Assembly: GCA_937925685.1 (NCBI GenBank)
Contig: CALAMI010000028.1
Coordinates: 49,666 to 113,665 of the forward strand
DNA from: Candidatus Binatia bacterium
GTDB taxonomy: Bacteria; Desulfobacterota; Binatia; HRBIN30
Length of the DNA: 64,000 nucleotides
Reading direction: 5' to 3'
The stretch's first letter is position 1. Every line of letters starts with the position of its first letter. The notes under the pieces are model-generated. The model saw nothing but the letters and a program-made list of their open reading frames with translations, did not search any database and was not told where the DNA came from. The position numbers and the translations under genes were made by a program. Shown one piece after another: positions 52,903-60,608 of this stretch.

Positions 52903-54476
52903 CTGCGCCAGCGCAGGAACCATTCGCAGAATCTGCGGGCCCGAGGCGTGAGTCGCGTGCGGTTCCAAGCGTCGGCAAGGCGTTTCCACACCTCAGACTG
53001 CGTCGGGTAAGGGTGGATCGCCTTGCCCACACTCGCAAGCAACAGTCCGGCAGTGATGGCAAGCGACATCTCGCCGATCATCTCTCCGGCATGGTTGGCG
53101 ACAACGGTAGCGCCAAGAATGCGGCCCGTCTTCCGCTCCGCGTGCACGCGAGCGAAGCCTTCGCTCCCGCCATCGAGCACGGCTCGGTCGACCTCGCGCA
53201 GCGGAAGGGTGAGGGAGAGAACATCGTATCCGCGCTCTCGTGCTTCCTGTTCGTAAAGCCCGACGTGAGCGATCTCTGGTTCGGTGTACGTGCACCAAGG
53301 AATGACCAGTGCGCTCGCCTTTTTCCGACCGAAGAACAATGCGTTCTGAAGGACCACCCGTGCCATGGCATCCGCGGCGTGGGTGAACTTGTAAGCGGAG
53401 CAGATGTCTCCAGCGGCGTAAACCCGGCGATTCGTCGTGCGCAAGTAGGCATCAACCTTCACGCCGCTCCTGTCGAAGCTCACACCGGCTGCCTCCAGTC
53501 CCAACCCCTCGACGTTCGGGGCGCGACCAACGGCCACCAACAGCTCGTCGCCAACGACTTCCGCTCGCCGGCCCTCTCGCTCGAAAATCACGTCTTTACC
53601 CTCTGCGCGTCGTTCGACTTTCAGAATCTTGGCGCCCAGAGCTAGGCGAATGCCCTCTTTCTGGAATTGCGCCGCGAGGACGGCTGCGGCGTCGGCGTCT
53701 TCACGCGGCAGCAGCTGGGGATCGAGGCTGACAATCGTCACTTCGCTACCGAAGCGGCGAAACGCCTGCGCCAACTCGCATCCAATCGGCCCCGCGCCGA
53801 TGACGGTGAGGCGCCGCGGCAACTTGGTAAGCGAGAAGACGGTCTCGTTCGTCAAGAATCCGACCTCTGCAAGCCCGGGTACTGGAAGGCTCGCCGGGCA
53901 CGCCCCGGCGGCAATCAGTGCTCGGGAAAAGCGCAGCCTTTGTTCGCCCACCTCGATCGCATCCTCGCTCAGGAATCTCGCATGACCGATGAACACATCT
54001 ATGCCCAGTCGGGTGAGACGGTGAACCGAGTCGTTGCCGGAAATTGCCGCACGGAGTCGCCGCATCCGTTCCATGACCGCTGCAAAGTCCACGTAAAACG
54101 CCCCAGCCATGCGCACGCCGAACCCTTCTGCAGCGCGAACTGCGTACACGGCGCGTGCACTACGCAAAAGAGCCTTGGAAGGAACACAGCCAAAATTGAG
54201 ACAATCACCGCCCATCAAGTGCCGCTCGACAATGGCTACCTTGGCCCCGAGGGCAGCAGCTCCAACCGCGCTGACCAGCCCGGCGGTGCCCGCTCCGAGT
54301 ACTACGAGGTTGTACCGGCTCGCAGGGATAGGGTTTATCCAGTTAGGCGGATGAACGTTCTCCACGAGGAGTCGGTTGTGCGGGTCGTCCGGCAAGACGA
54401 GGGCCGGCGCAGTATTTACCTCTACGCCGGGTTCTGTCTTTCCCGCCCACGAGTCAGATCGCTGTTCGCTCTGCAT
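52899..54476 (-). CDS. MerA-like pyridine nucleotide-disulfide oxidoreductase without C-terminal Cys pair
   Basis: A flavoprotein of about 525 residues. It has a two-strand FAD motif (VVLGAGTAGLVSAVGAAALGAKVAIVE), the redox disulfide GGDCLNFGCVPSK (about Cys92/Cys97), the NAD(P) motif VIGAGPIGCELAQAF, AAGDIC, and the dimer-domain histidine-glutamate HPYPTQSE. MerA's second vicinal cysteine pair at the extreme C-terminus, needed to take up Hg(II), is absent: the protein ends in CEWFLRWRR. No N-terminal HMA domain either. Such proteins next to a TVP38 protein are common. Role in arsenic redox chemistry is a guess. AGAGG lies before the ATG at 54476. Confidence 0.88.
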   Translation of the reverse strand: MQSEQRSDSWAGKTEPGVEVNTAPALVLPDDPHNRLLVENVHPPNWINPIPASRYNLVVLGAGTAGLVSAVGAAALGAKVAIVERHLMGGDCLNFGCVPSKALLRSARAVYAVRAAEGFGVRMAGAFYVDFAAVMERMRRLRAAISGNDSVHRLTRLGIDVFIGHARFLSEDAIEVGEQRLRFSRALIAAGACPASLPVPGLAEVGFLTNETVFSLTKLPRRLTVIGAGPIGCELAQAFRRFGSEVTIVSLDPQLLPREDADAAAVLAAQFQKEGIRLALGAKILKVERRAEGKDVIFEREGRRAEVVGDELLVAVGRAPNVEGLGLEAAGVSFDRSGVKVDAYLRTTNRRVYAAGDICSAYKFTHAADAMARVVLQNALFFGRKKASALVIPWCTYTEPEIAHVGLYEQEARERGYDVLSLTLPLREVDRAVLDGGSEGFARVHAERKTGRILGATVVANHAGEMIGEMSLAITAGLLLASVGKAIHPYPTQSEVWKRLADAWNRTRLTPRARRFCEWFLRWRR

Positions 54477-54478
54477 TT

Positions 54479-55216
54479 TCACGCCTCTTTCGCAATGACG
54501 GTTTCGGGCGAATCCTCGTGCTCGAGCGCTTCATCCAACGCCCTTCTGGCAATGCGCGTGATCGACGCCGTGGCCAGCAGCGTTGTGGCCAACCCTCCCC
54601 AATAAAGGACCTGGCCCCAGGAACCTGCCGCCCCCCGCTTGCCGCTCACAAGCTCGCTCGCGTTCGCAACCAGGGAACCGAGGTACACGTAAAGGAAGGT
54701 GCCTGGAAGCATGCCGAGGAGCGAGGCGACCATGTACTCCCCGAGCCGTACACGCGTCAGACCAAGCGCATAGTTCAGAAGATTAAACGGGAATACGGGT
54801 GAGAGCCGCAGTAAGAACACGATCTTGAAGCCGTTCGCCTCAATCGCTTTGTCGACGGCGGCAAAACGTCCGTGGTTCTTCATTCGCTCCGCTACCCAGT
54901 CGCGCGCAAAGGAGCGGCCGAACGCAAAGGCCAACGTGGCCGCCACAACGCTCACGGGCGATACCAGCACGGTGCCCCAGACCGGTCCATAGAGAAACCC
55001 CGCCCCCGCAGTGAGCGCCGAGCCCGGGAGTAAAAGCAAGGTGGAGAGGATGTACACCACCGCGAAAACCCCCACCCCGAGTCCGCCAGCTCCGCGCGTC
55101 CATTCGATCAAGTCGACGAAGAACTGCGCCCATCGCCCCGCTGGCAGCAAACTGAGCGCTGCGAGTCCCGTCACCACGAGGCCAGCCACAACCCCGTACC
55201 GAATGCTCCTTGTCAT
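54479..55216 (-). CDS. TVP38/TMEM64 (DedA-like) membrane protein
   Basis: A 245-residue membrane protein with about six helices. The SNARE-associated domain is plain: VFAVVYILSTLLLLPGSALTAGAGFLYGPVWGTVLVS, FAFGRSFARDWV, LLRLSPVFPFNLLNYALGLTRVRLGEYMVASLLGMLPGTFLYVYLG. The LRLSPVFPFN arginine-proline segment is the conserved family core. It starts with an ATGA overlap on the transporter gene and ends with overlap on the flavoprotein gene. Its function in this cluster is unknown. Confidence 0.9.
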   Translation of the reverse strand: MTRSIRYGVVAGLVVTGLAALSLLPAGRWAQFFVDLIEWTRGAGGLGVGVFAVVYILSTLLLLPGSALTAGAGFLYGPVWGTVLVSPVSVVAATLAFAFGRSFARDWVAERMKNHGRFAAVDKAIEANGFKIVFLLRLSPVFPFNLLNYALGLTRVRLGEYMVASLLGMLPGTFLYVYLGSLVANASELVSGKRGAAGSWGQVLYWGGLATTLLATASITRIARRALDEALEHEDSPETVIAKEA

Positions 55217-56356
55217 GACCCTTCCATCGAAGCCATGAGCATGCACGTCGCTATGGCAATCGCAGCCGCCACCGGGGCAGTCGCCACCCACGCAAGCAGG
55301 ATGTCTCGAAGCACCTTCCGATCCAACGCACCCCGGGCAGCGCCGGCACCGAAAATGCCCCCCAACGAAACATGGGTTGTCGACACGGGAAGGCCGTAGA
55401 GCGTACCCGTTGTGACAAGCACCGCGGTGACCAGATTGGCCGCGAACCCCTCGCGATGCTCCATCACCGCGACCCTCTCCGCCAGGACATGCGTGACGCG
55501 CCCTCCCGCCGCCAAGCTGCCAGCGAACATGGCCACTGCGACGATGCCGAACAGCGTCGGGGTCGACAGACTCCCTTCGCCTACGACAGCGTACAAAGGC
55601 GTCACCAAAGCGACCATCTTCGGCGCATCGTTCAACCCCCGGGCGAGGCTGGTCGCCCCGCTCGTCAGCCAGTGTAAACGGGCAAGGGTAAGCCTGAGCG
55701 CCTCGGGATGGTTCGCCGCGCAGCTCTCCGCCCGGCCGGTAACGATTCTCCAATGCCGAGAGTCGCCAAGCAGCAAGGCCGCTTGCCCCGCCACTTCCAC
55801 CGCAACCATTCCCGCTTCCAGCCCAGCGCAAAGGCAATCAGCCCTCTGCGACCTAAGAATTCGGGCGACCGACGAACTCCAGCAGAACAGCGGTAAGGGC
55901 CAAAGAGACAAGCGGGGTCACTGATAGCGGAAGCACCACCTTGGCCCCGAGACTGCTCCAGTTCACAGCCGCTGGACCGTAAGCGAAGACCGCCACACCC
56001 ACAAACGAGCCGACGATAGCGTGGGTGGTGGACACCGGGAGACCCGCCCGCGTGGCAACTAAGATCCACGCGCTGGCACCGATGAGAGTCGCTAAACTTC
56101 AGGAAACTGTGGGCACAGTTTCCCGCAGCAAAAAGCTTCTAGCGAAGGTGGAAAGCATCGCACCGCCGAGAACGCCAGCGAGCAAGCCACCCACCGCGGT
56201 CCAGGCCGCGCCCCACACGATCGCCCTGCGGTAGCCGGTCACGCCGCTGCCTACCAGAGTTGCAACGGCCTTTGACACATCATTGGCACCGTTGGCGTAA
56301 GCAAGCACAGCCACGACTCCGACAACCGCGAAAAGCAATGCAGTCGCAGCGTTCAC
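55213..56356 (-). pseudogene. Pit-family phosphate (arsenate) transporter with in-frame TGA and a frameshift
   Basis: GTG at 56356 (after GAGGTG) opens LAYANGANDVSKAVATLVGSG. The frame meets a TGA at 56099 after VPTVS and then, in the same frame, continues SLATLIGASAW to GLPVSTTHAIVGS and LLEFVGRPNS. A shift near 55860 then moves the homology into another frame: ADCLCAGLEAG, HWLTSGATSLARGLNDAPKMVAL and GLPVSTTHVSLGGIFGAGA, ending at 55213. Both GAND-type repeats and both GLPVSTTH motifs exist, so the gene was a complete PiT transporter. Arsenate enters cells through such carriers. Whether it is truly dead or an assembly artefact is open. Confidence 0.82.
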
Positions 56357-56558
56357 GACAGCACCTCAAAGATCCCCGAAGCGCCTGTCCGCGCAATGTG
56401 CAACAGGACTCGGCAGCGCAGTGGGCCAACGGTGCACCTCGGGGCCGCACGCAGGCTCGACCCGCCCTGTCGAGAGAAACCATGCAGCAAAAGCGGGCTA
56501 GCAAAGCGCCGCACCGTTCTGCCCCAAAACACCACGCCACGGGCCGAAACGGCACGGC

Positions 56559-57656
56559 TCATCGCCCACCCCGAGAAAAAACCCTACGCCCGCTGCCCGC
56601 TGCCACCTGCCCGGTAGCAATCTGCTGCCCGGGAGTCGACCGTTCCTCCGTCAGTGCGCCTGCGCAGCTCGACCCAGCGCCGGCCGTGCACCCAAAGCAG
56701 TGCTCGCCCACTGCCACACGCGTGCCTGCAAATGGATCGAGCGAGTCCACCTCCCAAATGGTGCGCGTGCCCGCCCCCATGGGAATGTCCAGCATCTGAT
56801 TGAAGTCGCAGTCGAACAACCGACCGTCCCAGCTCACACTGACGAGGGATCGGCACATCAGCTCCGGAACCGTTCGTGGGTTAAAGTGGTTCACGAGAAG
56901 ACTCATGTAAGCCTCGAGCTTTCCGGTGCGCTCGAGGAAATGCGCAAAGCGCGCGATCGGCATGTTCGTGATCGTCAGAAGGCGGTTGAACTGGATCCCG
57001 AACTGACGGGAGAGTTCTGTTCGGTACCTTGCTTCGAGCTCCGCTTGTGGGGGAGGCAACGATGCCCCGACCGGGTTGTAAACGAGGTCGAGTTCGAGCC
57101 CCGAGTCGGGTCGCCCGTAGCCGAAGCGGTTCAATCTTTTTAGAGCCTCGATGCTTTTCTCGAAGGCCCCGCGGCCACGCTGCTTCTCGACATTTTCCGC
57201 CTGATAACACGGGAGACTGGCAACGACGTGTACCGTGTTGGCCGCCAAGAACTCCGGCATGTCCGCCATTCCCGCTTCGAACAAGACAGTCAAATTGCAC
57301 CGATCGACAACTCGCCGACCGAGCTTTCGCGCTTCGGTTACCAACCAGCGAAAATTCGGGTTCAATTCCGGCGCACCCCCGGTCAGGTCGACCACCCTGA
57401 CGCTCGGGCTCCGCTCTAGGATCCCAACCGCACGTTCCGCCACGGACTTCGGCATGACCTCGGTGCGTTTCGGGCCGGCGTCCACGTGACAATGGTGGCA
57501 AGCCATGTTGCAAAGCTTGCCAACGTTGATCTGCAACGTGGTCACCGTCGTGCGGGCAAGGGGCCAGAAACCCTGCTGTCCCAAGAAGCGCGCAAAGGAA
57601 ATCCCCCGATCTTCGGCCCGAGCGTTGCGGTGGGACGATGCAACTGCGGCACCCAT
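56559..57656 (-). CDS. arsS: Arsenosugar biosynthesis radical SAM protein ArsS
   Basis: A 365-residue radical-SAM enzyme. The cluster motif CNMACHHC sits at residues 49-56, followed by VDLTGGAPELNPNFRWLV, which is the SAM-binding GGEPxxxP-like region. The C-terminus has the extra Cys module of this family: LFDCDFNQMLDIP and HCFGCTAGAGSSC. Known ArsS joins 5'-deoxyadenosyl to dimethylarsenite, forming the arsenosugar precursor. Some relatives use selenocysteine in the C-terminal motif; here all are cysteine. ATG overlaps the arsM stop (TGATG). Confidence 0.93.
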   Translation of the reverse strand: MGAAVASSHRNARAEDRGISFARFLGQQGFWPLARTTVTTLQINVGKLCNMACHHCHVDAGPKRTEVMPKSVAERAVGILERSPSVRVVDLTGGAPELNPNFRWLVTEARKLGRRVVDRCNLTVLFEAGMADMPEFLAANTVHVVASLPCYQAENVEKQRGRGAFEKSIEALKRLNRFGYGRPDSGLELDLVYNPVGASLPPPQAELEARYRTELSRQFGIQFNRLLTITNMPIARFAHFLERTGKLEAYMSLLVNHFNPRTVPELMCRSLVSVSWDGRLFDCDFNQMLDIPMGAGTRTIWEVDSLDPFAGTRVAVGEHCFGCTAGAGSSCAGALTEERSTPGQQIATGQVAAGSGRRVFSRGGR

Positions 57657-58843
57657 CAGCAGCAACTCCCGTTCTTACCAGTTGTCGGTTCGCAACTTAC
57701 CGGCACCGCTTCCGTCGTGGATCGCTCAGCGACCCCTCGTGTGGTGTCTCGGGGATCCCGCCGCGCACCGCCGCTACTAGAGAACGGGGGCGGATTCTCA
57801 AGCGGCGGAAACGCGCGCAGCGGGATCAGCTCGACGTGCGATCGGTATGGCGCCTGCGAAAAGGTCCGGAACGTTTTCTCGCACACGGCGGTTCGGACTC
57901 CCCGACGAAGCACATGTCCGTCGTCATCGACCACTTGGCGAAACGGTCCCCGGTAAACCACCGCGTGGTTCTCCTCCATGCATGGGCCTTGTTCGCCTTT
58001 GTACGCGACCACGGTGAGGCTGCGAAACTCGATTCCTTCCACCACACGCCACGGGTCGTTTTGCCATTCGACTAACTCGATTCCGTAAAAACCCGCCTCT
58101 TCGAAAGCCTGGAGGAAGAGGTCCTCGCGGAAGGCACCCGCGATGCAGCCACTCCAAAGCTCAGGGTCGCGTTGCAGGTGTGCCGGTACGTCCTTGTCGC
58201 TCACGATATCCGAGATCACTGCTCGCCCCCCGGGGCGCAGAACACGGTGGATTTCGCTGAAGAGCTGCTGCTTGCGCCGTTTGTCGACGAGGTTGAGCAC
58301 GCAGTTCGACACCACGACGTCGATGGAGTTCGTCGGGATGAGCGGCTTCGAAGAACGCATTCGCTCGATCTCTGCCTCGAGCCGCCAGAGGTCCTCAGCC
58401 GAGCGAACGGGTCGCTGACTCAGGTATCGATCGAGCTGCTCGAGGTCGAGCGCGAGATCCTCGATGCGTCCTTTTTTGAAGCTGACGTTGCTGTAACCGA
58501 TGCGGCGGGACACCTCAGGGGCGTTGCGCCGAGACAGCTCTAACATGTCCTCGTTGATGTCGACACCGATGACGCGACCCGAAGGGCCCACAATCTGGCT
58601 GGCGATGAAACAAATCTTCCCGGAGCCCGATCCGAGATCGAGTACGGTTTCGCCCGGGCGCAGGTAGGCACTCGGGTCCCCACATCCATAGTCGCGTTCG
58701 ATGACCTCCTGCGGGATGGGCTCGAGAAGACGTTGGTCGTACCTTGTCGGACAACAAAGGCTTGCCTCCCGCGCTCGAGCAGCGGCGGAGTAACGTTCCC
58801 TTACGGCGGATTCCACATCGAAGGTATTTTCAACGTGTGACAC
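57656..58843 (-). CDS. arsM: Arsenite S-adenosylmethionine methyltransferase ArsM
   Basis: A 395-residue class I methyltransferase. SAM binds at DLGSGSGK (about 69-76). The As(III)-binding cysteines of ArsM are recognisable in YGCGDP (Cys54), SNCVLNL (Cys181) and SGCIAGAF (Cys233). Cys30-Cys31 near the N-terminus and a final GSCC are additional thiol pairs. It converts arsenite to mono- and dimethyl species. The GTG at 58843 follows GGGAGGT; a TTG further upstream overlaps the DUF547 gene. The long tail (about 290-395) has RGPFRQVVDDDGHVLRRGVRTAV, seen in ArsM proteins linked to ArsS. Confidence 0.94.
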   Translation of the reverse strand: MSHVENTFDVESAVRERYSAAARAREASLCCPTRYDQRLLEPIPQEVIERDYGCGDPSAYLRPGETVLDLGSGSGKICFIASQIVGPSGRVIGVDINEDMLELSRRNAPEVSRRIGYSNVSFKKGRIEDLALDLEQLDRYLSQRPVRSAEDLWRLEAEIERMRSSKPLIPTNSIDVVVSNCVLNLVDKRRKQQLFSEIHRVLRPGGRAVISDIVSDKDVPAHLQRDPELWSGCIAGAFREDLFLQAFEEAGFYGIELVEWQNDPWRVVEGIEFRSLTVVAYKGEQGPCMEENHAVVYRGPFRQVVDDDGHVLRRGVRTAVCEKTFRTFSQAPYRSHVELIPLRAFPPLENPPPFSSSGGARRDPRDTTRGVAERSTTEAVPVSCEPTTGKNGSCC

Positions 58844-58845
58844 AG

Positions 58846-59733
58846 TTACCTCCCGTTCAACGACCAATCGTAATCCGAAAACTCGATCCCTATCTCCCCG
58901 GCACGAAGGGCGGCAGCGATTCCTTCATCTGCGTAACGCGCTACGACCTCCGATAAGGTCACGCCCCCGCGCTCGAAGTCCGCGCGGAACCACTGAAAGA
59001 TCGGGGACAGGTGCAACGTTCGTGTCGACGATTCGAAACGATTCTTGGCCGTATCGCGCACAAAGTTACGGGCGGCTTCTTCCAGCTGCCCCTCGAGATC
59101 TGCTGCGGGGGACGCCTCCGAGCGAAGGACCGGGCAACCCTTCGAAGCGCAAACGATGGCAAAGTGGATTCGCGGCTCGGCAAACTCTTTGCGCAGGATT
59201 TCGTGCTCGATGTCGTTCAGCGACAACGCCCGGCCGCGCAGGCGTTCCAGCCGGATAAAATGTTGCCGGAAGGCGGCTCTAGGGATCAGGCCGATTTTTC
59301 GGATGCTCGGCAGTGGATAGTGGTCGAGGATCAGCCAAACCGTGTAGGCGTTGTAAGCGTTGATCCAATAGGCAAGCTGTTGCTCGCGGCTCCACGCCTG
59401 ATAATGATCGCGGCAGACGGACTCGAGGGCATCGAGATCAGAGCGCAGATCCGCTTCGCCAGCCTTTTTCAAACCCGCATAGTCCACAAAACCATCTTTC
59501 ACGTATCGGGAAAGGACGGAGGTCCACAGGACGTGGCTGTGGTCGAAGAACAAGCAGGAATCTCTCTGGGGTGTACCACCGTTCGCTTGCCCCCGGCCAC
59601 CCTCTGTTCGCCGTGCATACGGGCCACCGAGCGCAGCGAGGACGAGGACCAGAAGTCCGAGCATCCGGGTGCAGCGCACGCCGACGTCGAAGGCACAACT
59701 CCTTGTACGGAGACATCGCGTTCGGACTCCCAT
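58846..59733 (-). CDS. DUF547 secreted protein, first gene of the arsenic operon
   Basis: A 295-residue DUF547 protein. The domain runs from about 62: FFDHSHVLWTSVLSRYVKDGFVDYAGL, AYWINAYNAYTVWLILDHYP, LNDIEHEILR, IHFAIVCASKGCPVLRSEA. A hydrophobic segment LGLLVLVLAALGG (about 25-37) is a signal peptide; the ATG at 59664 directly before it is an alternative start. The family's function is not known, though it is often found with arsenosugar genes. It ends two bases before arsM. Confidence 0.85.
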   Translation of the reverse strand: MGVRTRCLRTRSCAFDVGVRCTRMLGLLVLVLAALGGPYARRTEGGRGQANGGTPQRDSCLFFDHSHVLWTSVLSRYVKDGFVDYAGLKKAGEADLRSDLDALESVCRDHYQAWSREQQLAYWINAYNAYTVWLILDHYPLPSIRKIGLIPRAAFRQHFIRLERLRGRALSLNDIEHEILRKEFAEPRIHFAIVCASKGCPVLRSEASPAADLEGQLEEAARNFVRDTAKNRFESSTRTLHLSPIFQWFRADFERGGVTLSEVVARYADEGIAAALRAGEIGIEFSDYDWSLNGR

Positions 59734-59785
59734 GCCCGCTTGGTCTTCCGAGACGGCAAAACGTTAGGCGCGCGGCTCCAAGAAG

Positions 59786-59807
59786 GGAACGTATCGACAG
59801 GCGTTCC
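59786..59807. promoter_or_regulatory. Palindrome GGAACG-N10-CGTTCC between the ECF sigma gene and the arsenic operon
   Basis: A perfect 6-bp inverted repeat with a 10-base spacer, placed in the short divergent intergenic region. Each half contains GGAAC, the core -35 of many ECF promoters, facing outward on either strand. This would let one sigma factor drive both its own gene and the arsenic operon. The -10 elements are not obvious. Confidence 0.4.
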
Positions 59808-59869
59808 TGACCCGGATATCTCCCCACAACGATCTGCTCCCTTGTTCCCTTTCCCGGTGCCGCTAGAAC

Positions 59870-60604
59870 TTGGGCCGCCGACAAAAGGTCGCAACGAATG
59901 AGCGAAAAGGAGCACGTGGTGATGCCACGGCCCGGGCAGCACATCCACGTCAAACTCGGCAGGGCGACGAGCCGTCACGTTCCCGTGCCTCCCCTACGGA
60001 TCTTGCCCTCGTCGAGCGCCTCCTTGCAGGAGACGAAGCTGCCTTCGTCGTTCTGCTAGAGCGGTACCACCACCGTCTCCTGCGCCTCGCGATGACGTTC
60101 GTTTCAGACCGATCCGTTGCCGAAGAAGTCGTTCAAGACACCTGGCTTGCAGTGATCCGTGGGCTCCCCTCTTTCGAGCGGCGCTCCACGCTGAAGACCT
60201 GGATCTTCCGCATTCTCGTCAACAGGGCGAAAACGCGGGCAATGCGCGAGGCTCGTTCGATTCCGTTTTCGAGCTTCGAGGATCCGGGTGGCGAAGAAGA
60301 ACCGGCCGTCGATCCTGTACGCTTCCTGCCGAACGGAATGTGGGCCGATCCCCCACGTCCGTGGCACGAGGATAGCCCCGACAAGCTACTGATGCGACAA
60401 GAAACTTTGCGCCGCCTCGAGAGAGAAATCGAGAAACTGCCGCCCAATCAGCGTGCAGTGCTCACCCTTCGGGATATTGAAGGGTTCACTTCCGAAGAAG
60501 TCTGTAACATCCTCGAGATCAGCGAGACGAACCAAAGGGTGCTTTTGCACCGTGCACGGTCCAAGATCCGGCAGGCTCTAGAACAGTATCTTCGGGGAGC
60601 TTAA
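59870..60604 (+). CDS. ECF-type RNA polymerase sigma factor
   Basis: A sigma factor of up to 244 residues. Region 2: DLALVERLLAGDEAAFVVLLERYHHRLLRLAMTFVSDRSVAEEVVQDTWLAVIRGL; region 4: EIEKLPPNQRAVLTLRDIEGFTSEEVCNILEISETNQRVLLHRARSKIRQAL. A linker of about 70 residues joins them. The start is uncertain: the frame offers a TTG at 59870 with no good ribosome-binding site, whereas the best one (AAAAGGAG at 59905) serves an ATG at 59922 in a different frame. The anti-sigma gene follows after four bases. It probably senses a stress linked to metal(loid)s. Confidence 0.88.
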   Translation: MGRRQKVATNERKGARGDATARAAHPRQTRQGDEPSRSRASPTDLALVERLLAGDEAAFVVLLERYHHRLLRLAMTFVSDRSVAEEVVQDTWLAVIRGLPSFERRSTLKTWIFRILVNRAKTRAMREARSIPFSSFEDPGGEEEPAVDPVRFLPNGMWADPPRPWHEDSPDKLLMRQETLRRLEREIEKLPPNQRAVLTLRDIEGFTSEEVCNILEISETNQRVLLHRARSKIRQALEQYLRGA

Positions 60605-60608
60605 GGTC

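Noticed and set aside
52899..54476. Calling the flavoprotein MerA
   Set aside because: It has no C-terminal vicinal cysteine pair and no HMA domain, and lies in the arsenic operon rather than with merT/merP.
55217..55837. Long N-terminal extension of the TVP38 gene
   Set aside because: It is an out-of-frame reading of the Pit gene; the family N-terminus starts at 55216.
56097..56099. Selenocysteine reading of the in-frame TGA in the Pit gene
   Set aside because: The position is not conserved in Pit proteins and I see no SECIS-like stem-loop directly after it; a second lesion also breaks the gene.
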